NCBI GenBank assembly: GCA_002315935.1
Contig: DCII01000069.1
Span: 36,540 to 44,963 of the forward strand
Length of the DNA: 8,424 nt
Direction: 5' to 3'
From: Ruminococcaceae bacterium UBA1730
GTDB lineage: Bacteria; Bacillota; Clostridia; Oscillospirales; Acutalibacteraceae
The position numbers and the translations under genes were made by a program. The first letter of the stretch is position 1, and every line of letters starts with the position of its first letter. Of the stretch, positions 1 to 7,577 are shown one piece after another. The notes under the pieces were generated by a model that worked only from the letters and a program-made list of their open reading frames with translations, had not been told where the DNA came from and searched no databases.

Positions 1-80
1 ACAAAACCGCAGATATACTTTGTGTATTTCACGCCAAAACAGAGTGAAAAGATGCGACGACGCATTTATTCAGCGTTTCC
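1..80 (+). mobile_element. Partial MITE-like repeat, copy A (runs off the window edge)
   Basis: These 80 bases match, in inverted orientation, positions 8126-8225 near the other end of the window. By hand alignment about 68 of 80 positions agree, and copy A lacks one 20-base block. The strongest shared blocks are ACAAAACCGCAGATATA at the window edge, GAAAAGATGCGA in the middle and CATTTATTCA followed by the end CGTTTCC or CGGTTCC. The element's end lies at about base 80 (GTTTCC on the plus strand) and the rest lies before base 1. There is no coding content; a plus-strand reading frame starting at base 20 crosses from the repeat into the antisense of folD and is not a gene. A non-autonomous, MITE-like element is the simplest reading; an intergenic RNA-structure repeat is the alternative. 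Confidence 0.7.
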
Positions 81-91
81 TTAGCTGTTTT

Positions 92-119
92 CCGAAAATT
101 AATCAGGGTATATTTTCGG
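92..119 (-). terminator. Possible weak hairpin terminator after folD
   Basis: An 8-bp perfect inverted repeat, CCGAAAAT (92-99) and ATTTTCGG (112-119), flanks a 12-nt loop starting 5 nt past the folD stop codon on the minus strand. It lies where a terminator of the lon-folD operon is expected. The stem is AT-rich and is followed on the minus strand by AAAACAGC rather than a U-run, so it is not a canonical intrinsic terminator. It could also be part of the junction with the repeat element beginning at base 80. Confidence 0.3.
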
Positions 120-124
120 TATTT

Positions 125-982
125 TCAGTATTTTATTCCGTTCTGTTCTTTTGCGGCGGCAATGGTGTTTCTCATGAGCATTGTTATTGTCATCGGACCT
201 ACTCCGCCCGGAACAGGAGTTATTGCCGAAGCCTTTTCGCTGACTTCATCAAAATCAACATCTCCGCAGAGCTTTCCGTTTTCGTCTCTGTCCATGCCGA
301 CATCGAGCACTACCGCACCCTCTTTTACCATATCCGCCTTGACGAATTTCGCAATTCCGACTGCGGCAACAAGAATATCTGCCTGCCTCGTAATTGACGG
401 CAGGTCAACGGTCTTCGAATGGCAGACTGTGACAGTTGCATTCTTCGCAAGCATGAGCATCGCCATAGGCTTACCGACTATATCGCTTCTGCCGATGATA
501 ACGCAATGCTTGCCTGACGGGTCAATGCCTTCATATTCAAGCATCTTGACCATTCCCATCGGAGTGCAGGGAACAAGATGCCCCTTTCCGATTGAAAGTC
601 TGCCGACATTTTCGGGATGAAAGCAATCAACATCCTTTGAAGGCAGAATTCTTTCAAGAACCTCATTCTTGTTGATATGCTTCGGAACCGGAAGCTGGCA
701 AAGAATTCCGTTTACGGCTTCATCTGCATTGAGCTTATCAATAAGTGCAATGAGTTCTTCTGTTGTTGTTTCTTCGGGGAGAGCAAATTCAAGCGATTTA
801 ATGCCGATTTTTTCGCACGCCGCTTTCTTATTATTTACATATATTCTTGATGCCGGGTCACCGCCGACAATTATTACCGCAAGGCAGGTTTCAACGCCCT
901 TATTCTTAAGCTCCGAAACTTCATCGGCAAGAATGCCGAGATTATAGTCTCTTATCTTTTTTCCGTCAATTATCTTCGCCAT
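125..982 (-). CDS. folD: Bifunctional methylenetetrahydrofolate dehydrogenase/cyclohydrolase FolD
   Basis: FolD interconverts 5,10-methylene-THF and 10-formyl-THF through NADP-dependent dehydrogenation and cyclohydrolysis, supplying one-carbon units for purine and formyl-Met-tRNA synthesis in the cytosol. The 285-aa length is normal for the family. Visible signatures are YVNNKKAAC (about 49-56, containing the catalytic Lys53), CQLPVP (95-100), KDVDCFHPENVGRL (116-129), PCTPMG (138-143), the dinucleotide-binding stretch GRSDIVGKPM (164-173) and the C-terminal PGGVGPMT (258-265). The motif usually written DVDGFHP has Cys at the Gly position (Cys120). The ATG at 982 is preceded by AAAGGA with 8-nt spacing. 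The start overlaps the end of lgt by 17 nt, so the two are probably translationally coupled. It is the last gene of the operon. Identification is secure. Confidence 0.97.
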   Translation of the reverse strand: MAKIIDGKKIRDYNLGILADEVSELKNKGVETCLAVIIVGGDPASRIYVNNKKAACEKIGIKSLEFALPEETTTEELIALIDKLNADEAVNGILCQLPVPKHINKNEVLERILPSKDVDCFHPENVGRLSIGKGHLVPCTPMGMVKMLEYEGIDPSGKHCVIIGRSDIVGKPMAMLMLAKNATVTVCHSKTVDLPSITRQADILVAAVGIAKFVKADMVKEGAVVLDVGMDRDENGKLCGDVDFDEVSEKASAITPVPGGVGPMTITMLMRNTIAAAKEQNGIKY

Positions 983-1985
983 TGTTATTTTCCTTTTCTG
1001 AAATTTCTTCTATAAACTCTTCAACAAATTCCTCTGATTCGGTTTCGTCAGCATTTTCTTCATCCTTCGCATTCAACTGCTCCTCAAGGAAGAAATCAAC
1101 GCCGTCAATCGGTTGAGGATTAAGTGTATATTTTCTCAGGAGAATAATAAGTGCAACAAGGCAGGTAACCATAAGAATTGCCGAAAGAAGCTGAGATGTT
1201 CTTATCGTTGTGCCTGCGATATAAAGACTGTCTGTTCGCAGACCTTCAACAACCATTCTTTCCGCTCCGTACCATACTCCGTAGCAGAGAGCTATCTGAC
1301 CGCTGAATTTTCTTGCCTTGCGGCAGACGATATAAAGAAGAACAAAGCCAAGCAGACACCAGATTGATTCATACAGGAATGTCGGATGAACATAGTCGTA
1401 AGGGTCAACCGTTATGTTGTTTCTCTCAAAGAAATCTTTATTCGAAATAAGATAATTGACAACCTTTTCGCTTGTCATGCCCCACGGCATTGATGTGTTT
1501 GTGCCGAAAGCCTCCTGATTTGCGAAGTTGCCCCATCTGCCGATGCCCTGACCGATAAGAAAGCTCATGCAGCAAATATCAATGAGATTGAAAAAATTCA
1601 TCCTTCTGACCTTGCAGACAACATATGCCGCAACAACACCGGCTATCAGACCGCCGTAAATTGCAAGTCCGCCGTTCCATATTGCAGGAATTTCGGAAAG
1701 ATGTTTTCCGTAATAATCCCATTTCGAAAAAACATAATAAAGCCTTGCACCGATAATGGCGGCGATAGTGCCGTAAATCAGCACATCAACCATCTTATCA
1801 AGGCTCATTTTCCATTTATAGGCAATTCTTCCGCCGAAAAGAACGGCAAGAAGAAAGCCGAAGGCAATAATTGCTCCATACCAGTTTATCGTGATGGTCT
1901 TGCCGAAGACCGTGAACTGAGCGAGAATACTTGAAACCTCAAAGCTTTTCTCAAGCCCTTTGAAATGAACAATTGTCGAATCCAT
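966..1985 (-). CDS. lgt: Prolipoprotein diacylglyceryl transferase Lgt with acidic C-terminal tail
   Basis: Lgt transfers diacylglycerol from phosphatidylglycerol to the lipobox cysteine of prolipoproteins at the membrane, the first step of lipoprotein maturation. The product is 339 aa from the chosen ATG. The Lgt signature GRWGNFANQEAFG is at about 149-161, HPTFLYES at 200-207, and an ERMVVEGLRTDSL block near 242-254 carries conserved arginines. Several hydrophobic membrane segments lie at about 35-50, 70-85, 108-125, 135-147, 208-222 and 268-284. The segment equivalent to the E. coli His103 loop reads GGLAIYGGLIAG, with Tyr where His sits in E. coli. The last 40 or so residues form a tail very rich in Glu and Asp, beyond the usual 260-300 aa core. 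The frame is open further upstream to 2072, inside the preceding gene, but GAAAGGAAG places the ribosome at the ATG at 1985 (8-nt spacing); the ATG at 1991 is too close. Confidence 0.95.
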   Translation of the reverse strand: MDSTIVHFKGLEKSFEVSSILAQFTVFGKTITINWYGAIIAFGFLLAVLFGGRIAYKWKMSLDKMVDVLIYGTIAAIIGARLYYVFSKWDYYGKHLSEIPAIWNGGLAIYGGLIAGVVAAYVVCKVRRMNFFNLIDICCMSFLIGQGIGRWGNFANQEAFGTNTSMPWGMTSEKVVNYLISNKDFFERNNITVDPYDYVHPTFLYESIWCLLGFVLLYIVCRKARKFSGQIALCYGVWYGAERMVVEGLRTDSLYIAGTTIRTSQLLSAILMVTCLVALIILLRKYTLNPQPIDGVDFFLEEQLNAKDEENADETESEEFVEEFIEEISEKENNNGEDN

Positions 1986-2001
1986 TTTCATCTTCCTTTC
2001 A

Positions 2002-3276
2002 TCAGGAAACGGGAGTAATAACCGAAAGTGCGGAATAATCATTTTCAAGAATTCCGAGCCTTTTCTGTGCATCCTTAAGAGTGATAGCAGAGCAGATTTT
2101 TATTTCGTCAAACGGCTTGTTTTCGTTGAAGCTCATGCTCATCAAGCGGTTTGCAACCGAGCTGATTGAATTATAATCGCTGACAAACGAGCCGTAAAAT
2201 CTACGCTTTGCACGGTTAAAGGCATCGGGGTCAATCCCCTGCTTCTTAACTCTTTCGATTTCATCCTTTATCATCTGCGAAACTCTTTCGGGGTCATCGC
2301 TCGTGCCGGAGAACATAACGCAGGAATAGCCGAAGCCATTGAAAAGAGAACCGTCAAAGCTCATATCAATAAGCTTTTCATCCATAAGAGACTTGAAAAG
2401 GTCCGATGAATGGCCGCAGATTGCATCAAGCATAATATCGGTTGCAATTTCGTCCTTGAGCGAAAGCTCCGGTTCGGATATATCCTCTTTGAAGCCGAGA
2501 ATGAACTGCTTGCGTGAAACTGAAAGAGCTTCCTCAACATAATTCTTCTCGGGAACGGGATTTTCTTTGACAAATTTTCTGCATATGGGTTCGCCCTCTT
2601 TGGCTTTGATAACTCTGTTGACGATTTCAACAACCTTTTCGGGTTCAATTCCGCCGACAACGGAAAGCACCATATTTGATGTGTTGTAAAATTTATTATA
2701 CAGTCTGTAAAGCAGGTCAGCATCAATTTTTGCAATTGATTCCTGCGTGCCGGCAATGTCAATTCTGACAGGATGGTCGGTATAGAGAGCCTTAAGAAGA
2801 TTGAACATGACCTTCCAATCCGGCAAATCCTGATACATTCTGATTTCCTGACCGATAATACCCTGCTCTTTTTCAACTGTTTCAGCGGTGAAATAGGGAT
2901 TTTGAACAAAATCCAGCAAAATCTCAAGTGATTTTTCAATATCTCCGGAGCTTTTGAAAAGATAGGCTGTATTTTCAAAGCTTGTGAAGGCATTTGCACT
3001 CGCACCTGTTTCGGCAAACCGTTCAAAAGCATTCAGGTCTTCGCTCTCAAAAAGCTTATGCTCAAGGAAATGAGCCGTACCCTCGGGTATTGTTTCAAAT
3101 TCATCGTTTTCATTTCTGACGGCGGTATCAATTGAACCGTATTTTGTTCCGAAAAGAGCGTAAACGGAATCATATCCTGCCTTGGGCATAACAAAAATAC
3201 GCAGTCCCGATGGATGAACGGCGGTGAAAACACTTTCGCCGAGCTTATCATTCCTGATTTCTTTTATTTTCATCAT
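2002..3276 (-). CDS. ymfH: M16 zinc peptidase, catalytic-type subunit (YmfH-like)
   Basis: This is a 424-aa M16 (pitrilysin/insulinase fold) protein with two tandem M16 half-domains. The inverted zinc motif HFLEH is at 69-73 (His69, Glu72, His73). Downstream acidic residues Glu137 and Glu144 have the 7-residue spacing seen in pitrilysin, so the metal site looks intact. The C-terminal half lacks the Arg/Tyr substrate-binding pair: the matching region SSDLFKSLMDEKLIDMS has Met298 and Met305 at those places. No signal peptide is visible, so it is probably cytoplasmic. The start overlaps the upstream M16 gene stop by 4 nt (ATGA), with AAGGAG 7 nt before the ATG. The B. subtilis counterparts ymfF and ymfH have, from memory, been linked genetically to 5-aminopentanol modification of elongation factor P; the substrate here is not known. 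The M16 call is secure and the YmfH orthology is probable. Confidence 0.88.
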   Translation of the reverse strand: MMKIKEIRNDKLGESVFTAVHPSGLRIFVMPKAGYDSVYALFGTKYGSIDTAVRNENDEFETIPEGTAHFLEHKLFESEDLNAFERFAETGASANAFTSFENTAYLFKSSGDIEKSLEILLDFVQNPYFTAETVEKEQGIIGQEIRMYQDLPDWKVMFNLLKALYTDHPVRIDIAGTQESIAKIDADLLYRLYNKFYNTSNMVLSVVGGIEPEKVVEIVNRVIKAKEGEPICRKFVKENPVPEKNYVEEALSVSRKQFILGFKEDISEPELSLKDEIATDIMLDAICGHSSDLFKSLMDEKLIDMSFDGSLFNGFGYSCVMFSGTSDDPERVSQMIKDEIERVKKQGIDPDAFNRAKRRFYGSFVSDYNSISSVANRLMSMSFNENKPFDEIKICSAITLKDAQKRLGILENDYSALSVITPVS

Positions 3277-4535
3277 TCAGTCTCTCCTTCGGATGAAAGC
3301 ATAAATATCGTGTCTATCGAAAGCTTCTTTGACGCTTCAACAACCTGCTCCATCGTTACCTCTTCAATTCCGTTTATCATTTCTTCAGGCTCAAGAATAT
3401 TCTGCTGAAGAAGCTGAGACGAATACCAAACAACAATCGCCTCGGGGCTTGAGAAGGTAAATCTTTCACGCAAAGAACGCTTTGAATCTTCAAGAAGTGA
3501 ATCATCATTTTTGCTGTTACGGATTTCTCCGAGCTGATTGATAACGGCGGCTGTAACGGTTTTTTCCTTATCGCTGTCAATGCCGCTCTGAACAACAAGA
3601 ATGCCCTTTGAAGGAATGAATGACGAGCTGCAATAATATGCAAGGCTCAATTTTTCACGAACGTTGGTGAAAAGCTTCGAATATGTGCCTCCGCCGAAAA
3701 TATCATTCATAACGGTTACGGCAAAACGGTTATCCATAAAGGATTCCGTGCCTGTTCTGAAGCCGATAACAAGCTTTCCCTGATTGACGGGGAAGGATTC
3801 CTCAATCCTTCTGAATCTTCCGCCACGCTTGACATAAACTGTTTCAGGCTCCACAGGATTTCTTTTTATAGCGGAAAAGCCCTTTTCAAAGACAGATGCA
3901 ACCTTTTCGGGGTCGCCGCTTCCGATGGTTGTTATCTGAATGACGGCTGTTTCAAGGATATTTCTCCATGCGTCATAGACATCAGCCATTCTGACCGCTT
4001 TAATTTCTTCAATTGTTCCGTATCTGCATCTTCCATAGGGTTCCTTTTCGCACATATTGGCAATAAGATGCTCATAGGCATAGCTCGCCTTGTCGTCAAG
4101 CTCCGATTCAACACGCTGAATCATGAGCCTTCTCTCCTCTTCGAGAGCGGCAGAGCCAAAGCTTTTATTTTTGATATTGGGATTGAAAATCATTTCCGAA
4201 ATAAGCTGTGCACAGCAATCCGAAATGCTCTCGCCGTCAAGTGAAAATCTGTCATCAATATAAGTGATTGAGATATTCAGAACCTGTGCATCGCCGTTTT
4301 TTGCAATTCCCGCACCGAGAGTTGCACCGTAAAGCTCATCAAGCTTACGGTTGAGCAGGGTGAAATCGGGATATGATTTGCATGAACGCTTGAGAAGATA
4401 AATAAGCAGACCGTTTGCAGCAAGACTGTCGCCGATGGGAACGGCAAAGGACACCAATATCTGACTTGTTTTGAATTTATCTGTTTTAACTGAAATCATG
4501 CGGACCTTTTCCGCAATGCTTCTGACCTCGGACAT
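3273..4535 (-). CDS. ymfF: M16 peptidase-like, non-catalytic partner subunit (YmfF-like)
   Basis: This is a 420-aa M16-fold protein whose metal site is lost. The stretch aligned to HxxEH reads IYLLK (about 45-49), with no zinc ligands. The C-terminal half keeps the classic substrate-binding block GGGTYSKLFTNVREKLSLAY (281-300), whose Arg293 and Tyr300 have the 7-residue spacing of the Arg/Tyr pair of insulin-degrading enzyme. It is therefore expected to work only together with the HxxEH subunit encoded directly downstream, with which it shares a 4-nt start/stop overlap. The ATG at 4535 follows a GGGGAG ribosome-binding site at 4547-4552 with 11-nt spacing. It lies 28 nt after engB. No signal peptide or membrane segment is visible. 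Fold assignment is firm. The name rests on similarity to the B. subtilis ymfF-ymfH pair, and a role in EF-P modification is only an inference by orthology. Confidence 0.85.
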   Translation of the reverse strand: MSEVRSIAEKVRMISVKTDKFKTSQILVSFAVPIGDSLAANGLLIYLLKRSCKSYPDFTLLNRKLDELYGATLGAGIAKNGDAQVLNISITYIDDRFSLDGESISDCCAQLISEMIFNPNIKNKSFGSAALEEERRLMIQRVESELDDKASYAYEHLIANMCEKEPYGRCRYGTIEEIKAVRMADVYDAWRNILETAVIQITTIGSGDPEKVASVFEKGFSAIKRNPVEPETVYVKRGGRFRRIEESFPVNQGKLVIGFRTGTESFMDNRFAVTVMNDIFGGGTYSKLFTNVREKLSLAYYCSSSFIPSKGILVVQSGIDSDKEKTVTAAVINQLGEIRNSKNDDSLLEDSKRSLRERFTFSSPEAIVVWYSSQLLQQNILEPEEMINGIEEVTMEQVVEASKKLSIDTIFMLSSEGETE

Positions 4536-4563
4536 TTTTTGTTACACTCCCCTGTGAATAGGA

Positions 4564-5145
4564 TTAGTCTGAACATTCAACAATATATTTCTTAAGCTCC
4601 TCAACGCCTGTGCCTTTGATTGCAGAGAATTCAATCATCGGAACCTCTTCGAAGCCTTCAAGCTCCGTTTTAAGCTCTTCTCTGCGTTTTTCTGTTTCCG
4701 TTTTATTGAGCTTATCGCATTTTGTAAGTGCAATGATGAACGGAATTTCCGCATCATGAAGATAATCGAGCATCATCATATCTTCATCTGTCGGCTCATG
4801 ACGCATATCGAGAAGCTGAATAACGAGAGCAATTTTTCTTCCCGTTCTGAAATATGCTTCCATAAGCTCTGCCCAGCGTTTCATTTCCGTTTTTTCTCTT
4901 TTGGCATATCCGTAACCCGGAAGGTCAACAAAGCATACTCCGTCACCCTTGAAGAAGTTGACAGTTATAGTTTTGCCCGGAACAGAGCTGACTCTTGCAA
5001 GATTCTTTCTGTTGAAAACCTTGTTGATGAGCGAGGATTTGCCGACATTCGATTTTCCGGAAAAAACAATTTCGGGCAGTGAAGAAGCAGGAAGCTGATT
5101 TGAAGTGCCGTAGGACGCCATAAATTCAATTCTGTCAAATCTCAT
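4564..5145 (-). CDS. engB: Ribosome biogenesis GTPase EngB (YsxC/YihA)
   Basis: EngB is a small TrmE-Era-EngA-like GTPase needed for assembly of the large ribosomal subunit. From the ATG at 5145 the product is 193 aa, typical for the family. All G motifs are present: G1 GKSNVGKS (30-37), the G2 threonine in PGKTITVNFF (56-65), G3 DLPGYG (74-79), G4 TKCDK (141-145) and G5 SAIKG (174-178). The frame can be extended to a TTG at 5181, but that adds 12 residues inside the lon 3' end without family support. AGGTG 6 nt before the ATG at 5145 favours the shorter start, which still overlaps lon by 11 nt. The lon-engB order matches the lonA-ysxC order of Bacillus. No internal promoter is visible, so it probably depends on the lon promoter. 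Identification is secure. Confidence 0.96.
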   Translation of the reverse strand: MRFDRIEFMASYGTSNQLPASSLPEIVFSGKSNVGKSSLINKVFNRKNLARVSSVPGKTITVNFFKGDGVCFVDLPGYGYAKREKTEMKRWAELMEAYFRTGRKIALVIQLLDMRHEPTDEDMMMLDYLHDAEIPFIIALTKCDKLNKTETEKRREELKTELEGFEEVPMIEFSAIKGTGVEELKKYIVECSD

Positions 5146-7549
5146 ATTTTGCACCTGCCCTTCCGTTAACTCTTTCCGCAACCTCAGGTCTGATTATCGG
5201 CTGTGCATCACTTCTGAAATTCTCAACAACATCAATCCAGATGGTTTCAACATTGCGAACGGGAACGAAACGCACATTCTCCTTAACCTTCGGGTCAACC
5301 TCATCGAGATCCGAAATATTATCATGCGGAATATAGACCGTTTTTATACCGTGCTTATATGCCGCCATTGATTTTTCCTTAAGACCGCCAATCGGAAGCA
5401 CTCTGCCACGGAGAGTTATTTCCCCCGTCATGGCAACATCGCTCCTGACCTTTTTACCCATGAGAGCAGAAACAAGAGCTGTTGCAATTGTTACGCCTGC
5501 CGATGGACCGTCCTTCGGGGTTGCTCCCTCGGGAACATGGATATGTATATCCTTATCCTTATAGAATGTATTGCTGATTTCAAGCTCGTCTGCACGGCTT
5601 CTGATATAGCTCACAGCCGCTCTTGCACTCTCCTGCATAACATCGCCGAGAGAGCCGGTCAGCTCAATTTTACCCGTTCCTTCAAGAACTGCCGCTTCAA
5701 CCTCAAGCATTTCGCCGCCGACTGCCGTCCACGCAAGACCGTTCACAACGCCGATTTCGCTCTCACGAAGCTCATTTTCAGCTTTGAATTTTCTTGTTCC
5801 GAGGAACTCCTCAACATTTTCGGGCTTAAGATTGATTTTTTCTTCGCCGTTTTCCGCAATTTTCATTGCGGTTTTTCTGCATATCGCCGCAACCTGCTGT
5901 TCAAGAAGTCTTACTCCTGCTTCTCTTGTGTAGCCGTCAATAACCTCGGCAATTGCCTTATCGCTGATTTTAAGCTGCTTTGAAGTCATTCCGTGACGCT
6001 TTATCTGCTTGGGAACAAGATGCTTCTTTGCAATCTGAAGCTTTTCCTCGGCGGTGTAGCTCGAAAGCTCAATAATTTCCATTCTGTCCTGAAGCGGTTC
6101 GGGAATATTCGAACGAACATTCGCCGTTGTGATGAACATAACCTTGCTCAGGTCAAACGGAAGCTCAATATAATGGTCTCTGAACGAAAAATTCTGTTCG
6201 GGGTCAAGCACCTCAAGAAGTGCAGAGGTCGGGTCGCCCTTATAGTCAGATGAAAGCTTGTCAATCTCATCAAGAAGAATAAGCGGATTGCTTGTGCCAG
6301 CCTGCTGAAGAGCATTGACTATTCTGCCGGGCATTGAGCCGATATAGGTCTTTCTGTGGCCTCTTATTTCAGCTTCATCCTTAACTCCGCCGAGAGAAAT
6401 TCTTGCATATTTTCTACCCGTTGCCTTTGCAATTGAGCGGGCAACCGAGGTTTTTCCGACTCCCGGAGGACCAACAAGGCAGATAATCTGACCCGTTATA
6501 TCCGGTGCAAGAGTGCGAACGGCAAGATATTCGAGAATTCTTTCCTTAACCTTTTCAAGTCCGTAATGGTCATGCTCAAGAATTTTTCTCGATTTTTTTA
6601 TATCGCAGTTTTCCTTTGAATATTTTCCCCACGGAAGCTCAAGGCAAGCTTCGATATAGTTCCTGCTGACCGCCGCCTCGGGAGAAGACGGAGAATATTT
6701 TTCAAGCCTGTCACATTCCTTGAAGAGCTTTTCCTTGACTTCGTCGGAAGCCTTCAGATAGAAAATCTTCTCTCTGAACATATCAAGCTCTTCTTCATGC
6801 GGCATTCCGCCGCCAAGCTCTGACGAAATTATTTTTAACTGCTCACGCAGATAATATTCTCTCTGGTTCTTATCTATTGATTCCTGAACCATATCGTTGA
6901 TTTCCGATTCTATAGAGAGAAGATTGCCTTCCCTTGCAAGAAGAATGCAAAGCTCTTCGAGCCTTCTGATAGGATTGAGCTGAGCAAGAATATGCTGACG
7001 GTCTTCATAATCAAGCACTATATTACCTGCAACAAAATCGGCGAGCTTGCCGGGGTTGCCGTTTTCCATGACCCCTGCGATAATATCGGGAGCCATATGC
7101 GAAACGCATTCGGCATAATCGGCAAATTCATCCCTTGCATGGCGAACAAGTGCTTGTGCATAATCAGCTTCATCGGCAGAAATTTCTCTTTCGGAAATCG
7201 GGAATACGGTTGCTCTTAAAAATTTTCCGGCAGACGGATGCTCGTCAACAATTCTCGCTCTCGTCAGCCCTTCAACGGAAACTCTGACATTGGTGCTTCC
7301 GGGAATCTTGAGAATCTGCTTGACATCGGCAATAACGCCAATAGGATAGAGATCCTTTACGGAAGCATCCTCAACGGAAATATCCTTTTGGGCGGCAAGA
7401 AAAATTTTCTGATCGCCCTTCATAGCCATCTGAACGGCGTTGATTGATTTCTCTCTGCCGACATCAAAATGGATAAACATATCGGGAAATACCACCAGCC
7501 CACGAAGAGCAACAACCGGCAGTATTCTGATTTCTTCGGTGTTAACCAT
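5135..7549 (-). CDS. lon: ATP-dependent serine protease Lon (LonA type)
   Basis: Lon unfolds and degrades damaged and regulatory proteins in the cytosol as a hexamer. The product is 804 aa, against about 770-810 for LonA. In order: an N-terminal substrate-binding domain starting ILPVVALRGLVVFPDM; a coiled, charged linker around 215-285; an AAA+ module with Walker A GPPGVGKTS (360-368), Walker B LILLDEID (Asp427, Glu428) and sensor-1 TTANV (near 475); and the S16 domain with KDGPSAG carrying Ser683 and GGLKEK carrying the second Lys, 726. The Ser-Lys spacing of 43 equals that of E. coli Lon (679 and 722). About 20 residues extend past the usual C-terminus. The frame is open up to 7606, but the ATG at 7549 has AGGAGG 6 nt upstream and the promoter -10 box lies between the alternative ATGs and this start. 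It is the first gene of the operon. Identification is secure. Confidence 0.98.
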   Translation of the reverse strand: MVNTEEIRILPVVALRGLVVFPDMFIHFDVGREKSINAVQMAMKGDQKIFLAAQKDISVEDASVKDLYPIGVIADVKQILKIPGSTNVRVSVEGLTRARIVDEHPSAGKFLRATVFPISEREISADEADYAQALVRHARDEFADYAECVSHMAPDIIAGVMENGNPGKLADFVAGNIVLDYEDRQHILAQLNPIRRLEELCILLAREGNLLSIESEINDMVQESIDKNQREYYLREQLKIISSELGGGMPHEEELDMFREKIFYLKASDEVKEKLFKECDRLEKYSPSSPEAAVSRNYIEACLELPWGKYSKENCDIKKSRKILEHDHYGLEKVKERILEYLAVRTLAPDITGQIICLVGPPGVGKTSVARSIAKATGRKYARISLGGVKDEAEIRGHRKTYIGSMPGRIVNALQQAGTSNPLILLDEIDKLSSDYKGDPTSALLEVLDPEQNFSFRDHYIELPFDLSKVMFITTANVRSNIPEPLQDRMEIIELSSYTAEEKLQIAKKHLVPKQIKRHGMTSKQLKISDKAIAEVIDGYTREAGVRLLEQQVAAICRKTAMKIAENGEEKINLKPENVEEFLGTRKFKAENELRESEIGVVNGLAWTAVGGEMLEVEAAVLEGTGKIELTGSLGDVMQESARAAVSYIRSRADELEISNTFYKDKDIHIHVPEGATPKDGPSAGVTIATALVSALMGKKVRSDVAMTGEITLRGRVLPIGGLKEKSMAAYKHGIKTVYIPHDNISDLDEVDPKVKENVRFVPVRNVETIWIDVVENFRSDAQPIIRPEVAERVNGRAGAKYEI

Positions 7550-7555
7550 ATCCTT

Positions 7556-7561
7556 CCTCCT
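7556..7561 (-). promoter_or_regulatory. Strong ribosome-binding site deciding the lon start
   Basis: AGGAGG on the minus strand is a perfect anti-16S match, 6 nt before the ATG at 7549. It selects this codon over in-frame ATGs at 7594 and 7606, which lie within or upstream of the promoter. The site partly overlaps the 10-nt palindrome at 7560-7569. Confidence 0.85.
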
Positions 7562-7569
7562 GTATACAG
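7560..7569. promoter_or_regulatory. 10-nt perfect palindrome in the lon leader
   Basis: CTGTATACAG lies between the -10 box and the start codon of lon and touches the Shine-Dalgarno sequence. Its position just downstream of the expected transcription start would suit a repressor operator. It does not resemble the CtsR tandem heptad or the HrcA CIRCE element, the usual Firmicute heat-shock operators. A palindrome this short could be chance. Confidence 0.3.
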
Positions 7570-7577
7570 ATGGTGGT

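Noticed and set aside
20..397. Plus-strand open frame of 125 codons starting in the repeat element
   Set aside because: It runs from the repeat into the antisense strand of folD, has no ribosome-binding site, and its later part is only the mirror of a conserved gene.
1986..2072. Longer lgt start adding 29 residues
   Set aside because: The extra residues lie in the 3' end of the M16 gene, lack lipoprotein-transferase similarity, and the clear ribosome-binding site serves the ATG at 1985.
5146..5181. TTG start for engB adding 12 residues
   Set aside because: It begins inside lon with a rare start codon and the extension has no family support; the ATG at 5145 gives the typical length.
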